Below, piece after piece: positions 1 to 10,308 of a stretch of 64,000 nucleotides of DNA (position 1 is the stretch's first letter; the number at the start of each line of letters is the position of its first letter). The notes under the pieces were generated by a model. That model did no database searches. It saw only the letters and a list, made by a program, of their open reading frames with translations, and was not told where the DNA came from. Both the position numbers and the translations under genes were made by a program. The stretch is from Streptomyces sp. NBC_00572 (GTDB lineage Bacteria > Actinomycetota > Actinomycetes > Streptomycetales > Streptomycetaceae), in the NCBI RefSeq assembly GCF_026341815.1, contig NZ_JAPENX010000001.1:1674001-1738000 (forward strand), in the 5' to 3' direction.

Positions 1-2
1 TG

Positions 3-581
3 GCCGCCGCCGCCCTCGCCGTCATCGACCGCGACGGGCTCGCCGCCCTCTCCATGCGCACCGTCGCCAAGGAACTCGACATGAGCCCCATGGGGCTCTA
101 CCGCTACGTCGCCGACCGCGAGGAGCTGGAGGGGCTCGTGGCCGACCGCGTCCTGGGCGACATGGACACCGCACCGCCCGCCGCGGACGCCCCCTGGCGG
201 GACCGGGTCGAGACCATGGTCGGGCGGCTGCGCGACGCCGTCGCCCGCCACCCCGAAGCCGTCCGGCTGACCCTCACCCACCGGCACCGCGCACCCGGCG
301 GCCTGCTCTGGTCGGAGACCGTGCTCGGCATCCTGACCGAGGCGGGCATCGACGGCGCACGACGGGTCGTCGCCCTGCGCGCGCTCCACGGGTACATCAC
401 CGGGGCGATCCAGCTCGAACACCTCGGGCCGCTGGCCGGGGCGGGCACGTCGGCCATCGCCGCGCTGCCCGAGGACCGCTTCCCGCATCTGACGCAGACC
501 GCGCGGACGGCCGGCGAGGTCGGCCCCGACCAGGAGTTCTTCGGCGGCCTGCGACTGCTCCTGCGCGGTCTCGACGGCTGA
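3..581 (+). CDS. TetR family transcriptional regulator (5' end outside window)
   Basis: The frame is open from the left edge and no convincing start lies inside the window, so the N-terminus is missing. The visible part opens with the second half of a TetR helix-turn-helix, SMRTVAKELDMSPMGLYRYV, with the conserved Gly-Leu-Tyr-Arg-Tyr recognition-helix ending. About 140 residues of alpha-helical ligand-binding region follow, of the TetR_C type that binds small molecules. Proteins of this class are dimeric cytoplasmic repressors that usually act on a neighbouring efflux or enzyme gene. That neighbour is not in view, so the ligand and target cannot be named. The next gene starts 131 bases downstream on the same strand and looks unrelated. 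Confidence 0.85.
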   Translation, partial: AAAALAVIDRDGLAALSMRTVAKELDMSPMGLYRYVADREELEGLVADRVLGDMDTAPPAADAPWRDRVETMVGRLRDAVARHPEAVRLTLTHRHRAPGGLLWSETVLGILTEAGIDGARRVVALRALHGYITGAIQLEHLGPLAGAGTSAIAALPEDRFPHLTQTARTAGEVGPDQEFFGGLRLLLRGLDG

Positions 582-712
582 CCGGACCTCGCCCCTGACG
601 CCCTCTTGCGGGGCGCGGGAGAATGGAAGACGGCCCGGGGTTCCGGGCCGCCCGTGTGCGAAGGGCCGGTGCGCGAAGCACCGGTGCGTGAAGCGTGAAG
701 AGGAGAACGACG

Positions 713-1069
713 ATGGCGGAACCCGCGGAGCGGAGCGGACAGCGGCGGCTCAGGCCGGCACCGTTGGTCTTCGAGCCTGCCGAGGCGACCGCCGACCCGG
801 AGCACTTCTTCGACCTGGAGTCGATGGAGGATCCGCGGGAGCTGCTGTCCCGCGCGACGGAGCTGACCCTGGCGTTCCGCGCGGCGACCGACCGCGCGAC
901 GGAGTTCCAGGCGATCGCGGCGGCGCAGCTGGCGGATCCGCGCCGGTTCGACCGGCTGACGCCGGCGGACGTCGCCGAGCGGGCGCAGTGGACCGAGGAC
1001 TACGCCCGGAAGATGATCGAGTTCGGCCGCGACCTCATCCGGACGAACGGCCGACCCGCGGAGGACTGA
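713..1069 (+). CDS. Conserved hypothetical protein, 118 aa
   Basis: The ATG at 713 is chosen because AGGAG (701-705) sits seven bases upstream; a GTG at 695 is in frame but has no ribosome site. The product is acidic and helical, with a disordered N-terminus. A central segment (FDLESMEDPRELLSRATELT) and a C-terminal helical stretch contain no catalytic motif, signal peptide or membrane segment. Its composition resembles a small cytoplasmic helical-bundle protein. I do not recognise the family and assign no function. Coding bias is strongly streptomycete, which supports a real gene. It is flanked by the TetR gene and a GC-rich tandem repeat. Confidence 0.7.
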   Translation: MAEPAERSGQRRLRPAPLVFEPAEATADPEHFFDLESMEDPRELLSRATELTLAFRAATDRATEFQAIAAAQLADPRRFDRLTPADVAERAQWTEDYARKMIEFGRDLIRTNGRPAED

Positions 1070-1080
1070 GCGGGCGCGGA

Positions 1081-1172
1081 GGACCGAACGGGCGCGGACC
1101 GGGCGGGGCGGGCACGGTGGACCGAACGGGCGCGGACCGGGCGGGGCGGGCACGGTGGACCGAACGGGCGCA
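1081..1172. repeat. Tandem repeat, 38-bp unit, about 2.4 copies
   Basis: A 38-bp unit beginning ggaccgaacgggcgcggacc occurs exactly twice (1081-1118, 1119-1156), and a 15-base third copy ends at 1171-1172. It lies just after the hypothetical gene and before the next coding region. The repeat is purely G+C-rich and has no obvious regulatory symmetry. Replication slippage is the likely origin. Confidence 0.9.
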
Positions 1173-1305
1173 GGAGTGCCTGGCCGTGGCCGAAAAGCAC
1201 CCCTGGCATATGCCGGGGGTGCACGATACTCCTCACCCTCCCCATCTGTCCGGAATTCCGTGAACTCTCGGCGACCGAGGCGTTACGGCCGGTAGATCTG
1301 GAGCC

Positions 1306-1932
1306 ATGACGACGTGGCTGCGCGAAGAAACCCCGCACGACATCTTCCGGTTCCTCCGGGAGGGCGACGAAGGGCGGCACCAGACCGCTCGGGTGACCGC
1401 CGACGGGGCCGCCTGGCTCGCCTCGGCCACCGGGGGCCGCGAGGCCGCGCTCACCCGCTGGGAGGCCCGCCCGGACTCCCCGGCGGCGCTGCCCTGCGGG
1501 ACCGTCTTCGACGTCGTCAACGTGGACCCGGTCTTCGGTCGCCGGATGCTGGGCCGGCTATGGGAGGAGGGCCCGGGTTCGGGTCCCGTCGCCGTGCACC
1601 GGGGCCGGATGATGCTGTTCGCCGCGCCCGGTACGGCCCAGCGGCTGCCGGCCCTCCTGGACTGGGAGGAGTGGGGGGAGGCGGTCCCCCGGCCGCTCTG
1701 TCACGGGGTCGGGGACGCGGTGACCGTGCCGCCGCTCGTGCCGTCCGGCACCTCGGGGCCCCGCTGGCTGGTGGCGCCCGACACCCGGAGCCCCTGGCTG
1801 CCGGGGCCCGAGGTCGTGCTCTGGGCCTGCGTGCGGGCCGTCCGGGCCGCTTCCGCCGCCGACGTGCGGGTATCGATTTTTCCTCCCGCCGATCCGGGTG
1901 CTAATGTCTACGACGTCAGCAGGCGCCGCTAG
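1306..1932 (+). CDS. Prim-Pol-like small protein, 208 aa
   Basis: It resembles a family of roughly 200-residue streptomycete proteins annotated after the N-terminal bifunctional primase/polymerase domain. Recognisable stretches are the AALTRWEARP region, the LPCGTVFDVV strand with PVFGRRML, and a late WLVAPDTRSPWLPGPE block. The Asp-rich catalytic motif of active Prim-Pol enzymes is not obvious, so enzymatic activity is doubtful. The start ATG at 1306 follows a GGTAGATCTGGAGCC leader. The gene ends inside the downstream tRNA: its TAG is nucleotides 8-10 of tRNA-Lys. Its function is inferred by resemblance only. Confidence 0.7.
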   Translation: MTTWLREETPHDIFRFLREGDEGRHQTARVTADGAAWLASATGGREAALTRWEARPDSPAALPCGTVFDVVNVDPVFGRRMLGRLWEEGPGSGPVAVHRGRMMLFAAPGTAQRLPALLDWEEWGEAVPRPLCHGVGDAVTVPPLVPSGTSGPRWLVAPDTRSPWLPGPEVVLWACVRAVRAASAADVRVSIFPPADPGANVYDVSRRR

Positions 1933-1996
1933 CTCAGTTGGTTAGAGCAGCTGACTCTTAATCAGCGGGTCCGGGGTTCGAGTCCCTGGCGGCGCA
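1923..1996 (+). tRNA. tRNA-Lys (anticodon CTT), copy 1
   Basis: The 74-nt sequence folds into a full cloverleaf: acceptor stem GCGCCGC/GCGGCGC, D arm GCTC..GAGC, anticodon stem GCTGA/TCAGC around loop CTCTTAA (anticodon CTT), TTCGAGT T-loop and discriminator A. The 3' CCA is not encoded. The first ten bases overlap the 3' end of the preceding coding region. Copies 2 and 3 at 10309 and 19126 are identical in the mature part. Confidence 0.97.
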
Positions 1997-2002
1997 CAGA
2001 CA

Positions 2003-2036
2003 GAAGAAGCCCCTCGCGGAAGCGGGGGGCTTCTTC
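2003..2036 (+). terminator. tRNA-Lys copy 1 terminator
   Basis: An 11-bp perfect stem (GAAGAAGCCCC 2003-2013, GGGGCTTCTTC 2026-2036) with a 12-base loop begins seven bases after the tRNA. There is no U-run, as is usual in streptomycetes. It also lies just past the end of the convergent protease gene, so it may serve both strands. Confidence 0.85.
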
Positions 2037-2067
2037 GTGTTCGGGCGCAGGCCCCGGACGCGTCCGC

Positions 2068-3318
2068 TCACTCGACGGCGGGCGGGGTGATCCTGACCGT
2101 CCAGGCACCCGTCGCGGTGCGTTCCGTGACCTCGACCCGGACCCCCGTCCCCGGCACGGTGAGCGTCTCGCCCTCCTCCAGGGGGGCGTCCGCGAGCGGC
2201 GGGTAGACGGAGCGGTCCCAGCAGGCCTCGGTGCGCGGGTGGGCGTCGACGACCTCGACCGGTCCGTCGCCGGAGGCCGCACCGCCCCGGATCCGGTAGA
2301 CGAGGACGCCCTCGGTGCAGGTCTCGGCGTTGTTCCCGGCGCTGCTCCGGGCCTCGACCGCGAGAGCGCTGTCGGGGCCCGTACGGACGACGGCGAGCCG
2401 GGTGCCGAGGCTGGCGCCGACCGCCGGCTGGGTGTCGGTCGGCTCCAGGCTCACCATCCGGGGGCCCGTGCCCTGGACGCAGGTCACCTGGTCGCGGGAG
2501 AGCCAGCCGAGCTTCCACTTGTGCCAGCCGAAGAGGTCCGGGGAGAGCCCGAACTGGCTGCCCATGACGTCCCAGTCACCCACATGGGTGTCCCAGTCAC
2601 CCTTGCCGTCCGCCGGACGGTGGTAGAGGTCGGGCAGGTCGAAGACGTGCCCGGTCTCGTGGGCGAGGACGTTGCGGTCCGGCGGGTGCCGCTCGAAGAC
2701 GGTGACGACCCGCTTGATCTCGGTGCCGTCGACCTCCATCGGGCGTTCGAGGTTGACGACCTTGGTCGCGTCGGAGTCCACGCCGGGCGCGTCCGGGTCG
2801 GCGACCAGGTAGACGATGTCGTACCGGGAGAAGTCGACGCTCGCGTCGGCGGCGCCGATCGCGTCGCGGAGGTAGGCGTTGCGCTGGCCGGCGTCCCAGT
2901 CACGCCGTATGCCGTACGCGCTCGACTCCTTGGGCATCGGGGTCCAGGCGCGCTGGAGGTGCGGGCGCAGGGCGAAGCGCCCGTAGGAGGCGCGGGTGAA
3001 GAACTCGCTGGTGGCGGGGAAGTGGTCGGCGGCGAGTTCGCCCGGATCGGTGAGCGGCTCGGCGTCCGGGAAGGACAGGAAGATCATGACCGCGTCGAGG
3101 GTGCGGTCGGGGCGGGGATACGACCTGTTCCAGGTGTCGAGGCCGAGCGAGTGATGGGCGGCGGTGCGGGGCAGGGCGCAGGGACTCGCCGAGGGGGCGC
3201 CGACGGCGGGGCCGGCAACGAGCCCGGTGGCGGCCAGGGCGGCGAACGAGGTGAGGGCCGCCGCACCGGCACGCAGCCGCGAGCGTTCCACTCCCCCGGG
3301 TGGCTGCTGACCCCTCAC
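2068..3318 (-). CDS. Secreted M6-like zinc metalloprotease
   Basis: This predicted exported protease has 416 residues. The GTG at 3318 is preferred because GGAGG lies five bases upstream; an in-frame start at 3453 would put 45 extra residues before the signal peptide. The N-terminus has Arg residues, a hydrophobic stretch (AALTSFAALAATGLVAG) and an Ala-x-Gly-Ala cleavage region. The zinc motif HETGH lies at about residues 220-224, preceded by an M6-type context with the DIVYLVADP strand and followed by DLPDLYH and DWDVMGS. The C-terminal 120 residues look like an all-beta domain. It probably degrades extracellular protein; a specific substrate cannot be read. It converges with the tRNA-Lys gene and is divergent from the GGDEF/EAL gene. 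Confidence 0.85.
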   Translation of the reverse strand: MRGQQPPGGVERSRLRAGAAALTSFAALAATGLVAGPAVGAPSASPCALPRTAAHHSLGLDTWNRSYPRPDRTLDAVMIFLSFPDAEPLTDPGELAADHFPATSEFFTRASYGRFALRPHLQRAWTPMPKESSAYGIRRDWDAGQRNAYLRDAIGAADASVDFSRYDIVYLVADPDAPGVDSDATKVVNLERPMEVDGTEIKRVVTVFERHPPDRNVLAHETGHVFDLPDLYHRPADGKGDWDTHVGDWDVMGSQFGLSPDLFGWHKWKLGWLSRDQVTCVQGTGPRMVSLEPTDTQPAVGASLGTRLAVVRTGPDSALAVEARSSAGNNAETCTEGVLVYRIRGGAASGDGPVEVVDAHPRTEACWDRSVYPPLADAPLEEGETLTVPGTGVRVEVTERTATGAWTVRITPPAVE

Positions 3319-3674
3319 GTGGACCTCCGGTTCGGCAATGCGGGACTCCTCAACCACCTTGTGACGATTCGCGGCGTTTCGCATGTTTCCGCTGCCCCGG
3401 TCGGGTGAGGGCGCGCCATGGGGTCGACGCGACACGAGCGCGCTTCGGCTCACGGAAAGTCACATTCGGTCACGTCGTCGCCGACCCGTGTCAGACCCGC
3501 GCAGAAACGATCGGGCGGGGTGCGCCGGTGGGCAGCCTCACAGCGGCGGACGCCCCCCGCAGGCGCCTCGGAGCTGGAAGGCTCCCCCGCACGGGCTCTA
3601 TGATCGGCACACTCTTCCTCGGCCGACCGTCCCGACCACATGTGACCGGCCCGACTGCACTACGGGAGCGAGCG

Positions 3675-5750
3675 GTGAACGGAATCCCCGAAGGACCGGT
3701 GCACCCAGAGCCGCCGGAGACGCACGCGGCGACCCGCGCGCTCACGGAGCGTCACCCCGAGGCCCACGCGGCTCAAGGCACCGAGCACCGCGCGGAGCCA
3801 CGCGTGGACCACCGCGCGGAGCACCGCGGGGAGCCACGCGTCGAGCACCAGGCCGAGCGCCGTACCGAGCCTCACGTCGAGCGCCTCTCCGCCGAACTCC
3901 GGGACTACCGCGCCGCCTTCCGGGTCGCGCAGCTCGCCATGGCCGTCGTCGACCAGGACGGCGTCGTCATCGCGGCCAACGACTCCTTCGGCGTCCTCCT
4001 CGGCACCGCGCCGGAGGCGCTCCGGGAGCAGGCCGCCGCCGATCTCGTCGACCTCGCGTCCGACGGGCGCACCTGGCACGCGTACCGCGAGGTGCTGCGC
4101 GGCCGCCGCTCCCGCTTCCGCTGCACCCGCCGCCTCAAGCACGCCGACGGCCGCTCACTGTGGGCCGAGGTCACGGTCGCTCCCGTCCCCGACAGCCGGC
4201 GCGTCCTGCTGTCGATCGCGGACATCAGCGACCGGCGCGAACTCCAGGCGCGGCTGCGCCACCTCCAGATGCACGACCCGGTGACCCGACTGCCCAACCG
4301 GGCCCTGTTCTTCGAGCGTCTCTCGGCGGCCCTGGAGGCCTCCGCGCAGGACGCCGTGGACGCCTGCGACGCCCGGGACACCGAGCGGACCGACGGTACC
4401 GAGCGGCCCGGGAGGCGCGGGAGGCCCGGGGGGCCCGGGAGGCCCGGGGGGCCCGGCTCAGGCGAAACTATCAGCTCGTCGTACGAGTCGTACGGGTATG
4501 GCAGAACAGGGCGGATCGGTCTCTGCTACCTGGACCTCGACGGCTTCAAGGCCGTCAACGACACCCTCGGACACCGTGTCGGCGACCGGCTTCTCGCCGC
4601 CGTGGCCGCCCGGCTGACGGAGTGTGCGGACAGCGACGGCTACACCCGCAGCGGCGGCCATCTCGTGGCGCGGCTCGGCGGGGACGAGTTCGCGATCCTG
4701 GTCGAGGACTCCACCGGTACGGAGCAACTCGCCGATCTGGCCCGCTCGGTGCTGTGCGCGCTCCAGCAGCCCTTCGACCTGGGCGGTCAGCGGCTCTCGG
4801 TCTCCGCCTCGATCGGCGTGGTCGAGCGCTCCGGATGCGGGACGACGGCGACCGCCCTGATGCAGGACGCGGACACCACGCTGTACTGGGCGAAGGCGGA
4901 CGGCAAGGCCCGCTGGACCCTCTTCGACCCGGAGCGCAACGCGCACCGGATGACCCGGCAGGCGCTCTCCTCCACCCTGCGCCCGGCCGTGGAGTGCGGG
5001 GAGTTCGCCCTGGAGTACCAGCCGCTCGTGGATCTGACGGACGGGGCGGTACGCGGGGTGGAGGCGCTGGTGCGCTGGAACCACCCGCAGTTCGGCCAGC
5101 TCGCGCCGAATCGGTTCATCGGGATCGCCGAGGAGGACGGCTCCATCGTGGAGCTGGGCCGCTGGGTGCTCCGCACGGCCTGCCGACAGGCCCGGCAGTG
5201 GCAGAAGGACCATCCGCGCGAGCGCCCGCTCTTCGTGAGCGTCAACGTGGCGGTCCGGCAGGTCTGGGACTCCGACCTGGTCGCCGATGTCGCCGGCATC
5301 CTCGCGGAGACGGGCCTGGCCCCGCACCTGCTCCAGCTGGAGCTCACCGAGTCCGCCGTGATGGGCTCTGCCGGGCGGCCGCTGCAGGCGCTCCAGGCGC
5401 TGAGCGACATGGGCGTGCGGATCGCGATCGACGACTTCGGCACCGGCTACTCGAACCTGGCCTACCTCAGCCGGCTGCCGGTCTCCGTGCTGAAGCTGGA
5501 CGGCTCCTTCGTGCGCGGCTTCCAGGACGAGGAGCACGCCAACCCGGCGGACGAGCTCATCGTCGAGGCGCTGGTGCAGCTGGCGCACCGGTTGGGGCTG
5601 ACGGTCACCGCCGAGTGCGTCGAGACCTCGGGGCAGGCGAGCCGGCTGCGCAGGATCGGCTGCGACACCGGGCAGGGCTGGCTGTACTCGCGGGCGGTGG
5701 CCCCGGACCGTATCGCGGAGCTGATCGGCACGGAACCGCTGCCGGCCTGA
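3675..5750 (+). CDS. PAS-GGDEF-EAL cyclic-di-GMP enzyme
   Basis: The predicted cytosolic protein has 691 residues. The start is GTG 3675, with GGGAG six bases upstream. Order: an N-terminal low-complexity tract of repeated RAEPRVDH-like units (about 35-70), a PAS domain (about 75-185), GGDEF (signature GGDEF at 335-339) and EAL (EAL at 463-465, with DDFGTG and a late AECVET motif). Both catalytic signatures are intact, so the protein could make and break c-di-GMP, the second messenger that controls streptomycete development. This layout matches the CdgA/RmdA group, but I cannot tell which. A roughly 50-residue Gly/Pro/Arg-rich insert (about 228-278) splits the start of the GGDEF domain. Confidence 0.93.
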   Translation: MNGIPEGPVHPEPPETHAATRALTERHPEAHAAQGTEHRAEPRVDHRAEHRGEPRVEHQAERRTEPHVERLSAELRDYRAAFRVAQLAMAVVDQDGVVIAANDSFGVLLGTAPEALREQAAADLVDLASDGRTWHAYREVLRGRRSRFRCTRRLKHADGRSLWAEVTVAPVPDSRRVLLSIADISDRRELQARLRHLQMHDPVTRLPNRALFFERLSAALEASAQDAVDACDARDTERTDGTERPGRRGRPGGPGRPGGPGSGETISSSYESYGYGRTGRIGLCYLDLDGFKAVNDTLGHRVGDRLLAAVAARLTECADSDGYTRSGGHLVARLGGDEFAILVEDSTGTEQLADLARSVLCALQQPFDLGGQRLSVSASIGVVERSGCGTTATALMQDADTTLYWAKADGKARWTLFDPERNAHRMTRQALSSTLRPAVECGEFALEYQPLVDLTDGAVRGVEALVRWNHPQFGQLAPNRFIGIAEEDGSIVELGRWVLRTACRQARQWQKDHPRERPLFVSVNVAVRQVWDSDLVADVAGILAETGLAPHLLQLELTESAVMGSAGRPLQALQALSDMGVRIAIDDFGTGYSNLAYLSRLPVSVLKLDGSFVRGFQDEEHANPADELIVEALVQLAHRLGLTVTAECVETSGQASRLRRIGCDTGQGWLYSRAVAPDRIAELIGTEPLPA

Positions 5751-5762
5751 GGCCCGCGCACC

Positions 5763-5869
5763 CGCCCGGACGAAGGCAGGGGACCGCACCGCCCGACGAA
5801 GGCGTGGAACCGCACGCGTCGGACGAAGACAGGGAACCGCACCCGCCGCACGAGGGCATGGAACTGCCC
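5763..5869. repeat. Four diverged 26-27-bp direct repeats
   Basis: Units at 5763-5789, 5790-5815, 5816-5842 and 5843-5869 share a core CGAAGGC..GG.ACCGCAC. They follow the stop codon of the GGDEF/EAL gene directly and precede the convergent chitinase 3' end. One unit is a base shorter, so they do not preserve a reading frame. No perfect hairpin is formed by one unit. Confidence 0.8.
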
Positions 5870-5950
5870 CCGGCCGGAGGGACATTCCGGGCGGGGGCAG
5901 CGGTTCATGAGGGGTTCAGCCGGTCAGGGGGGACTCGGCCGGTCGGGCAC

Positions 5951-7624
<1,674 letters not shown>

Positions 7625-7961
7625 GTGCGGCCTCCAACGGGGAGTGCGGGGGTAGTGCCGTACAGGAGCTGGAGCAGTGATAACCGGCGCGTGAACAGTG
7701 CGTCAATGGTCTGAACCAGATTGAGGACTAGACCAATTCGAAGGAGAAAGGCCTTGTCAGCGCCCCGCAGCACAAAACGGAACCGCCCGCCACCATCGGT
7801 GACGAGCGGTTTAAGGTTCACTTACGGTTGGTCCGAGCCGGATCCGTGCAGGAACCAACCGGTCGGGGAAACCAGGGTTTTTACCCGGCCGCCCCGGGCC
7901 CGGAACGAGGCACCCCGGTTCGCCGCCACCCCCGCCGGCCCCCCGAAGCCCCCTTCGCGCC
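7625..7961. other. Intergenic region, chitinase promoter side
   Basis: This 337-bp stretch has no credible gene. It holds the chitinase leader and operator-like repeats (7705-7738) and an inverted repeat GGTTGGT (7826-7832)/ACCAACC (7854-7860) that could terminate the oxidoreductase transcript arriving from the right. The remainder is GC-rich without pattern. Confidence 0.6.
7705..7738 (-). promoter_or_regulatory. DasR/chitinase-type operator repeats upstream of GH18 gene
   Basis: The + strand shows TGGTCTGAACCA (7707-7718), two mismatches from the streptomycete dre core TGGTCTAGACCA, and then GGACTAGACCAATT (7725-7738), a second half-conserved copy. They lie about 80-115 bases upstream of the chitinase GTG. 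Paired GGTC..GACC direct repeats are a known feature of Streptomyces chitinase promoters. The binding protein is inferred. Confidence 0.65.
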
Positions 7962-9035
7962 CTACTCCTCCGGCAGCACCGGGAGTTCGTACGCGTCCGC
8001 GATGAGCTCGTAGCTCCGCACCCGCTCCTCCCCGCCGTGCCCGTTCGCCGTGATCATCAGTTCGTCGGCGCCCGTCCGCTTCCGGAGGTCGTCCAGGCCG
8101 GTGCGGACCTCGTCCGGAGTGCCGTACACGATGTTCGCCAGCCAGTCGTTCGCGAACTCCTTCTCGGCGGGGCTGAATCCGTACGCCTCCGCCTCCTCCG
8201 GCGTCGGCACGAGACCCGGTCGGCCGGTGCGCAGCCGCAGCATCGCCAGGGCTCCGGCGAGGACCTGGCGGCGGGCCTGCGCCGCCTCGTCGGCGGCGAA
8301 CGCCGAGACGCCGATCATCGCGTACGGCGCGTCGAGGACCGCGGAGGGCCGGAAGGACTCCCGGTAGAGGTCGAGCGCCGGGATCGTGTTCCTGGCCGAG
8401 AAGTGGTGGGCGAAGGCGAAGGGCAGCCCGAGCAGACCGGCGAGCCGGGCGCTGAAGCCGGAGGAGCCGAGCAGCCAGACCGGCGGGCGGCCCTTCGGGC
8501 CCTGCACCGGGCCGGGCACGGCGTGGATCCGGGCGTACGGGTGACCGTCCGGGAAGTCGTCGTCCAGGAAGCGGGTCAGCTCGGCGAGCTGCTCCGGGAA
8601 GTCGTCCGCGCCCTCGTTCAGGGTGTTGCCGCGCCGCAGGGCGGCCGCCGTGGCCCCGTCGGTGCCGGGCGCGCGCCCGAGGCCGAGGTCGATCCGGCCC
8701 GGGGCGAAGGCCTCCAGGGTGCCGAACTGCTCGGCGACGACGAGCGGGGCATGGTTGGGCAGCATGACGCCGCCCGAGCCGAGGCGGATGCGCCGGGTGT
8801 GGGCGGCGAGGTGCGCGAGGATCACGGCCGGGGACGAGGAGGCGACACCGGGCATGGAGTGGTGCTCGGCCACCCAGTGCCGGTGGAAGCCGCGCCGCTC
8901 GGCGAGCCTGCTCAGCTCGACGCTGGTGGCGAGCGCCTGGGTCGCGGTCCTGCCGCTGCCGACGGTCACCAGGTCCAGTACGGACAACGGTACGGGCGCG
9001 GATCCCCGCGCCTCTCCTCGAATAGCGTCGGTCAC
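7962..9035 (-). CDS. LLM-class flavin-dependent oxidoreductase
   Basis: A 357-residue luciferase-like monooxygenase of the bacterial alkanal monooxygenase fold. GTG 9035 is chosen because GAGGAGG lies nine bases upstream; an upstream GTG at 9056 has no such site. Family marks include HRHWVAEHHSMPGVASSSP near residue 45, RIRLGSGGVMLPNHAPL, and FGTLEAFAPGRIDLGLGRAPG in the middle. The C-terminal part contains YGTPDEV, typical of the family. It would use FMNH2 or F420H2; the substrate is unknown. The gene stands alone, with a 15-bp direct repeat near its start that could be an operator. Confidence 0.88.
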   Translation of the reverse strand: MTDAIRGEARGSAPVPLSVLDLVTVGSGRTATQALATSVELSRLAERRGFHRHWVAEHHSMPGVASSSPAVILAHLAAHTRRIRLGSGGVMLPNHAPLVVAEQFGTLEAFAPGRIDLGLGRAPGTDGATAAALRRGNTLNEGADDFPEQLAELTRFLDDDFPDGHPYARIHAVPGPVQGPKGRPPVWLLGSSGFSARLAGLLGLPFAFAHHFSARNTIPALDLYRESFRPSAVLDAPYAMIGVSAFAADEAAQARRQVLAGALAMLRLRTGRPGLVPTPEEAEAYGFSPAEKEFANDWLANIVYGTPDEVRTGLDDLRKRTGADELMITANGHGGEERVRSYELIADAYELPVLPEE

Positions 9036-9438
9036 CTTCGGGACCCTCCTCGGCACACGTACGGACTCGTCACGGACCCGTGAGGCACACGTACGGACCC
9101 GTGAATCGGCTTGGACTCGTTGACAACAGGAGGGTGTCTCCGTTTATTCCGGTCCCCGCCGGGTGCTTCCCGGCCACCGCAAGAGCCGTTGCCGCGTCCG
9201 CTTCCCCGTAAAAAATCTCCCGTTCTCCAGGAGCCGAACACCCACGCGAACGCCCTCGCGCACGGCCCTGACCTGACACTCTGCGGAGCACTCATGACCA
9301 GGGCATATGCCAGAGTGGCGCGCCCAAGGCCAGAGGCCGGATGCTCCGCATCATTCTCGCCAACAGCCGCCCCGTAAACGGTGCTTGGCGGCTATCGTGG
9401 TACGAAAGCTTGCGGTCACAACCTGGTAGGGGGAAACC
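9036..9438. other. Intergenic region between divergent oxidoreductase and IclR genes
   Basis: The 403 bases contain an exact 15-bp direct repeat ggcacacgtacggac (9052-9066 and 9084-9098) just upstream of the oxidoreductase start. A 27-codon open frame (9294-9377) has a possible GGAG site, but nothing else supports it. The IclR promoter should lie near 9370-9430. No RNA gene is recognised. Confidence 0.6.
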
Positions 9439-10197
9439 GTGGCGCTGAAGCCCGAGCCCACCGCGCCGTTCCACTCGGTGCAATACGCCTTGCGCGTCCT
9501 AGAGACGATCTCACGGCACGGTGGCGGAGTGACGGACGTCCAGATCGCGCGCGAAACGGGCCTGCCCGTCGCCCACCTCTCCTCGCTGCTCCTCATGCTC
9601 CGCCGTGAGGGGTACGTCGAGCAGGTCGCCGACGGCGCGTACGTGATCGGGGACTCCCTCGTCCTCCTCGGCTCCGGCATGACCCGCCGCGAGGCCCTGG
9701 AGGCGAAGCTCCAGGAGACCCTGACCGAGCTGCGCGACTCCGTCGGCGCCGCGGTCTACATCAGCCGGTACATCGACGGCGAGGTGAAGATCACCCAGTT
9801 CGCCGACGGTCCGCGCACACCCAAGGTCAACGAGTGGGTGGACTTCCGCTCGGCCGCGCACGCCAGCGCGGTCGGCAAGTGCCTGCTCACCCAGCTCGAC
9901 CAGAACGGACGTCGGGACCACCTGTCCCGGCACAAGATCGCCCGGCTGACCTCCCGGACGATCACCAGCGAGCGGATCCTCTTCTCCAAGCTGGACAGCC
10001 AGCCGGCGACCGTCCCGGTGCTCGACCTCCAGGAGTACGCGGTGGGCACGGTCTGCGCGGCCGTACCGCTGACGGCGGGCTCCGCCGTGGGCTGCCTCGC
10101 GCTCTCCCTGCCCATCGAGCACGCCCACCGACTGCGCGCGGCGGCCGACACGCTGAACCGACGGGCCGCTCCGGTGGTCATGGCGCTGGCGATCTGA
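9439..10197 (+). CDS. IclR family transcriptional regulator
   Basis: This 252-residue DNA-binding protein starts at GTG 9439 behind GGGGGAAACC. The N-terminal winged helix (about 14-70) reads VQYALRVLETISRHGGG then DVQIARETGLPVAHLSSLLL, and the wing runs through YVEQVADGAYVIGD. The C-terminal effector domain has the family pattern VGAAVYISRYIDGEVKI and SAAHASAVGKCLL, ending in a small-molecule pocket (YAVGTVCAAVPL). IclR proteins control catabolic, efflux or developmental genes. The flanking genes are a divergent oxidoreductase and a tRNA, so the former is a candidate target, but that is inference. A weak hairpin (10204-10210/10230-10236) follows. Confidence 0.92.
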   Translation: MALKPEPTAPFHSVQYALRVLETISRHGGGVTDVQIARETGLPVAHLSSLLLMLRREGYVEQVADGAYVIGDSLVLLGSGMTRREALEAKLQETLTELRDSVGAAVYISRYIDGEVKITQFADGPRTPKVNEWVDFRSAAHASAVGKCLLTQLDQNGRRDHLSRHKIARLTSRTITSERILFSKLDSQPATVPVLDLQEYAVGTVCAAVPLTAGSAVGCLALSLPIEHAHRLRAAADTLNRRAAPVVMALAI

Positions 10198-10308
10198 GGC
10201 AGTCCCCCGAGGGCGTTCCACCGAGGCATTCGGGGGTCCTCACGGCCCGGTCACGCGGGGTGGTCATGAGCACCCCGCCGGACCGGGTAGTATTTTCTCT
10301 GTCAGCAA

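Noticed and set aside
9294..9377. A 27-residue peptide upstream of the IclR gene
   Set aside because: Only a possible GGAG site supports it; length and composition are not distinguishable from chance.
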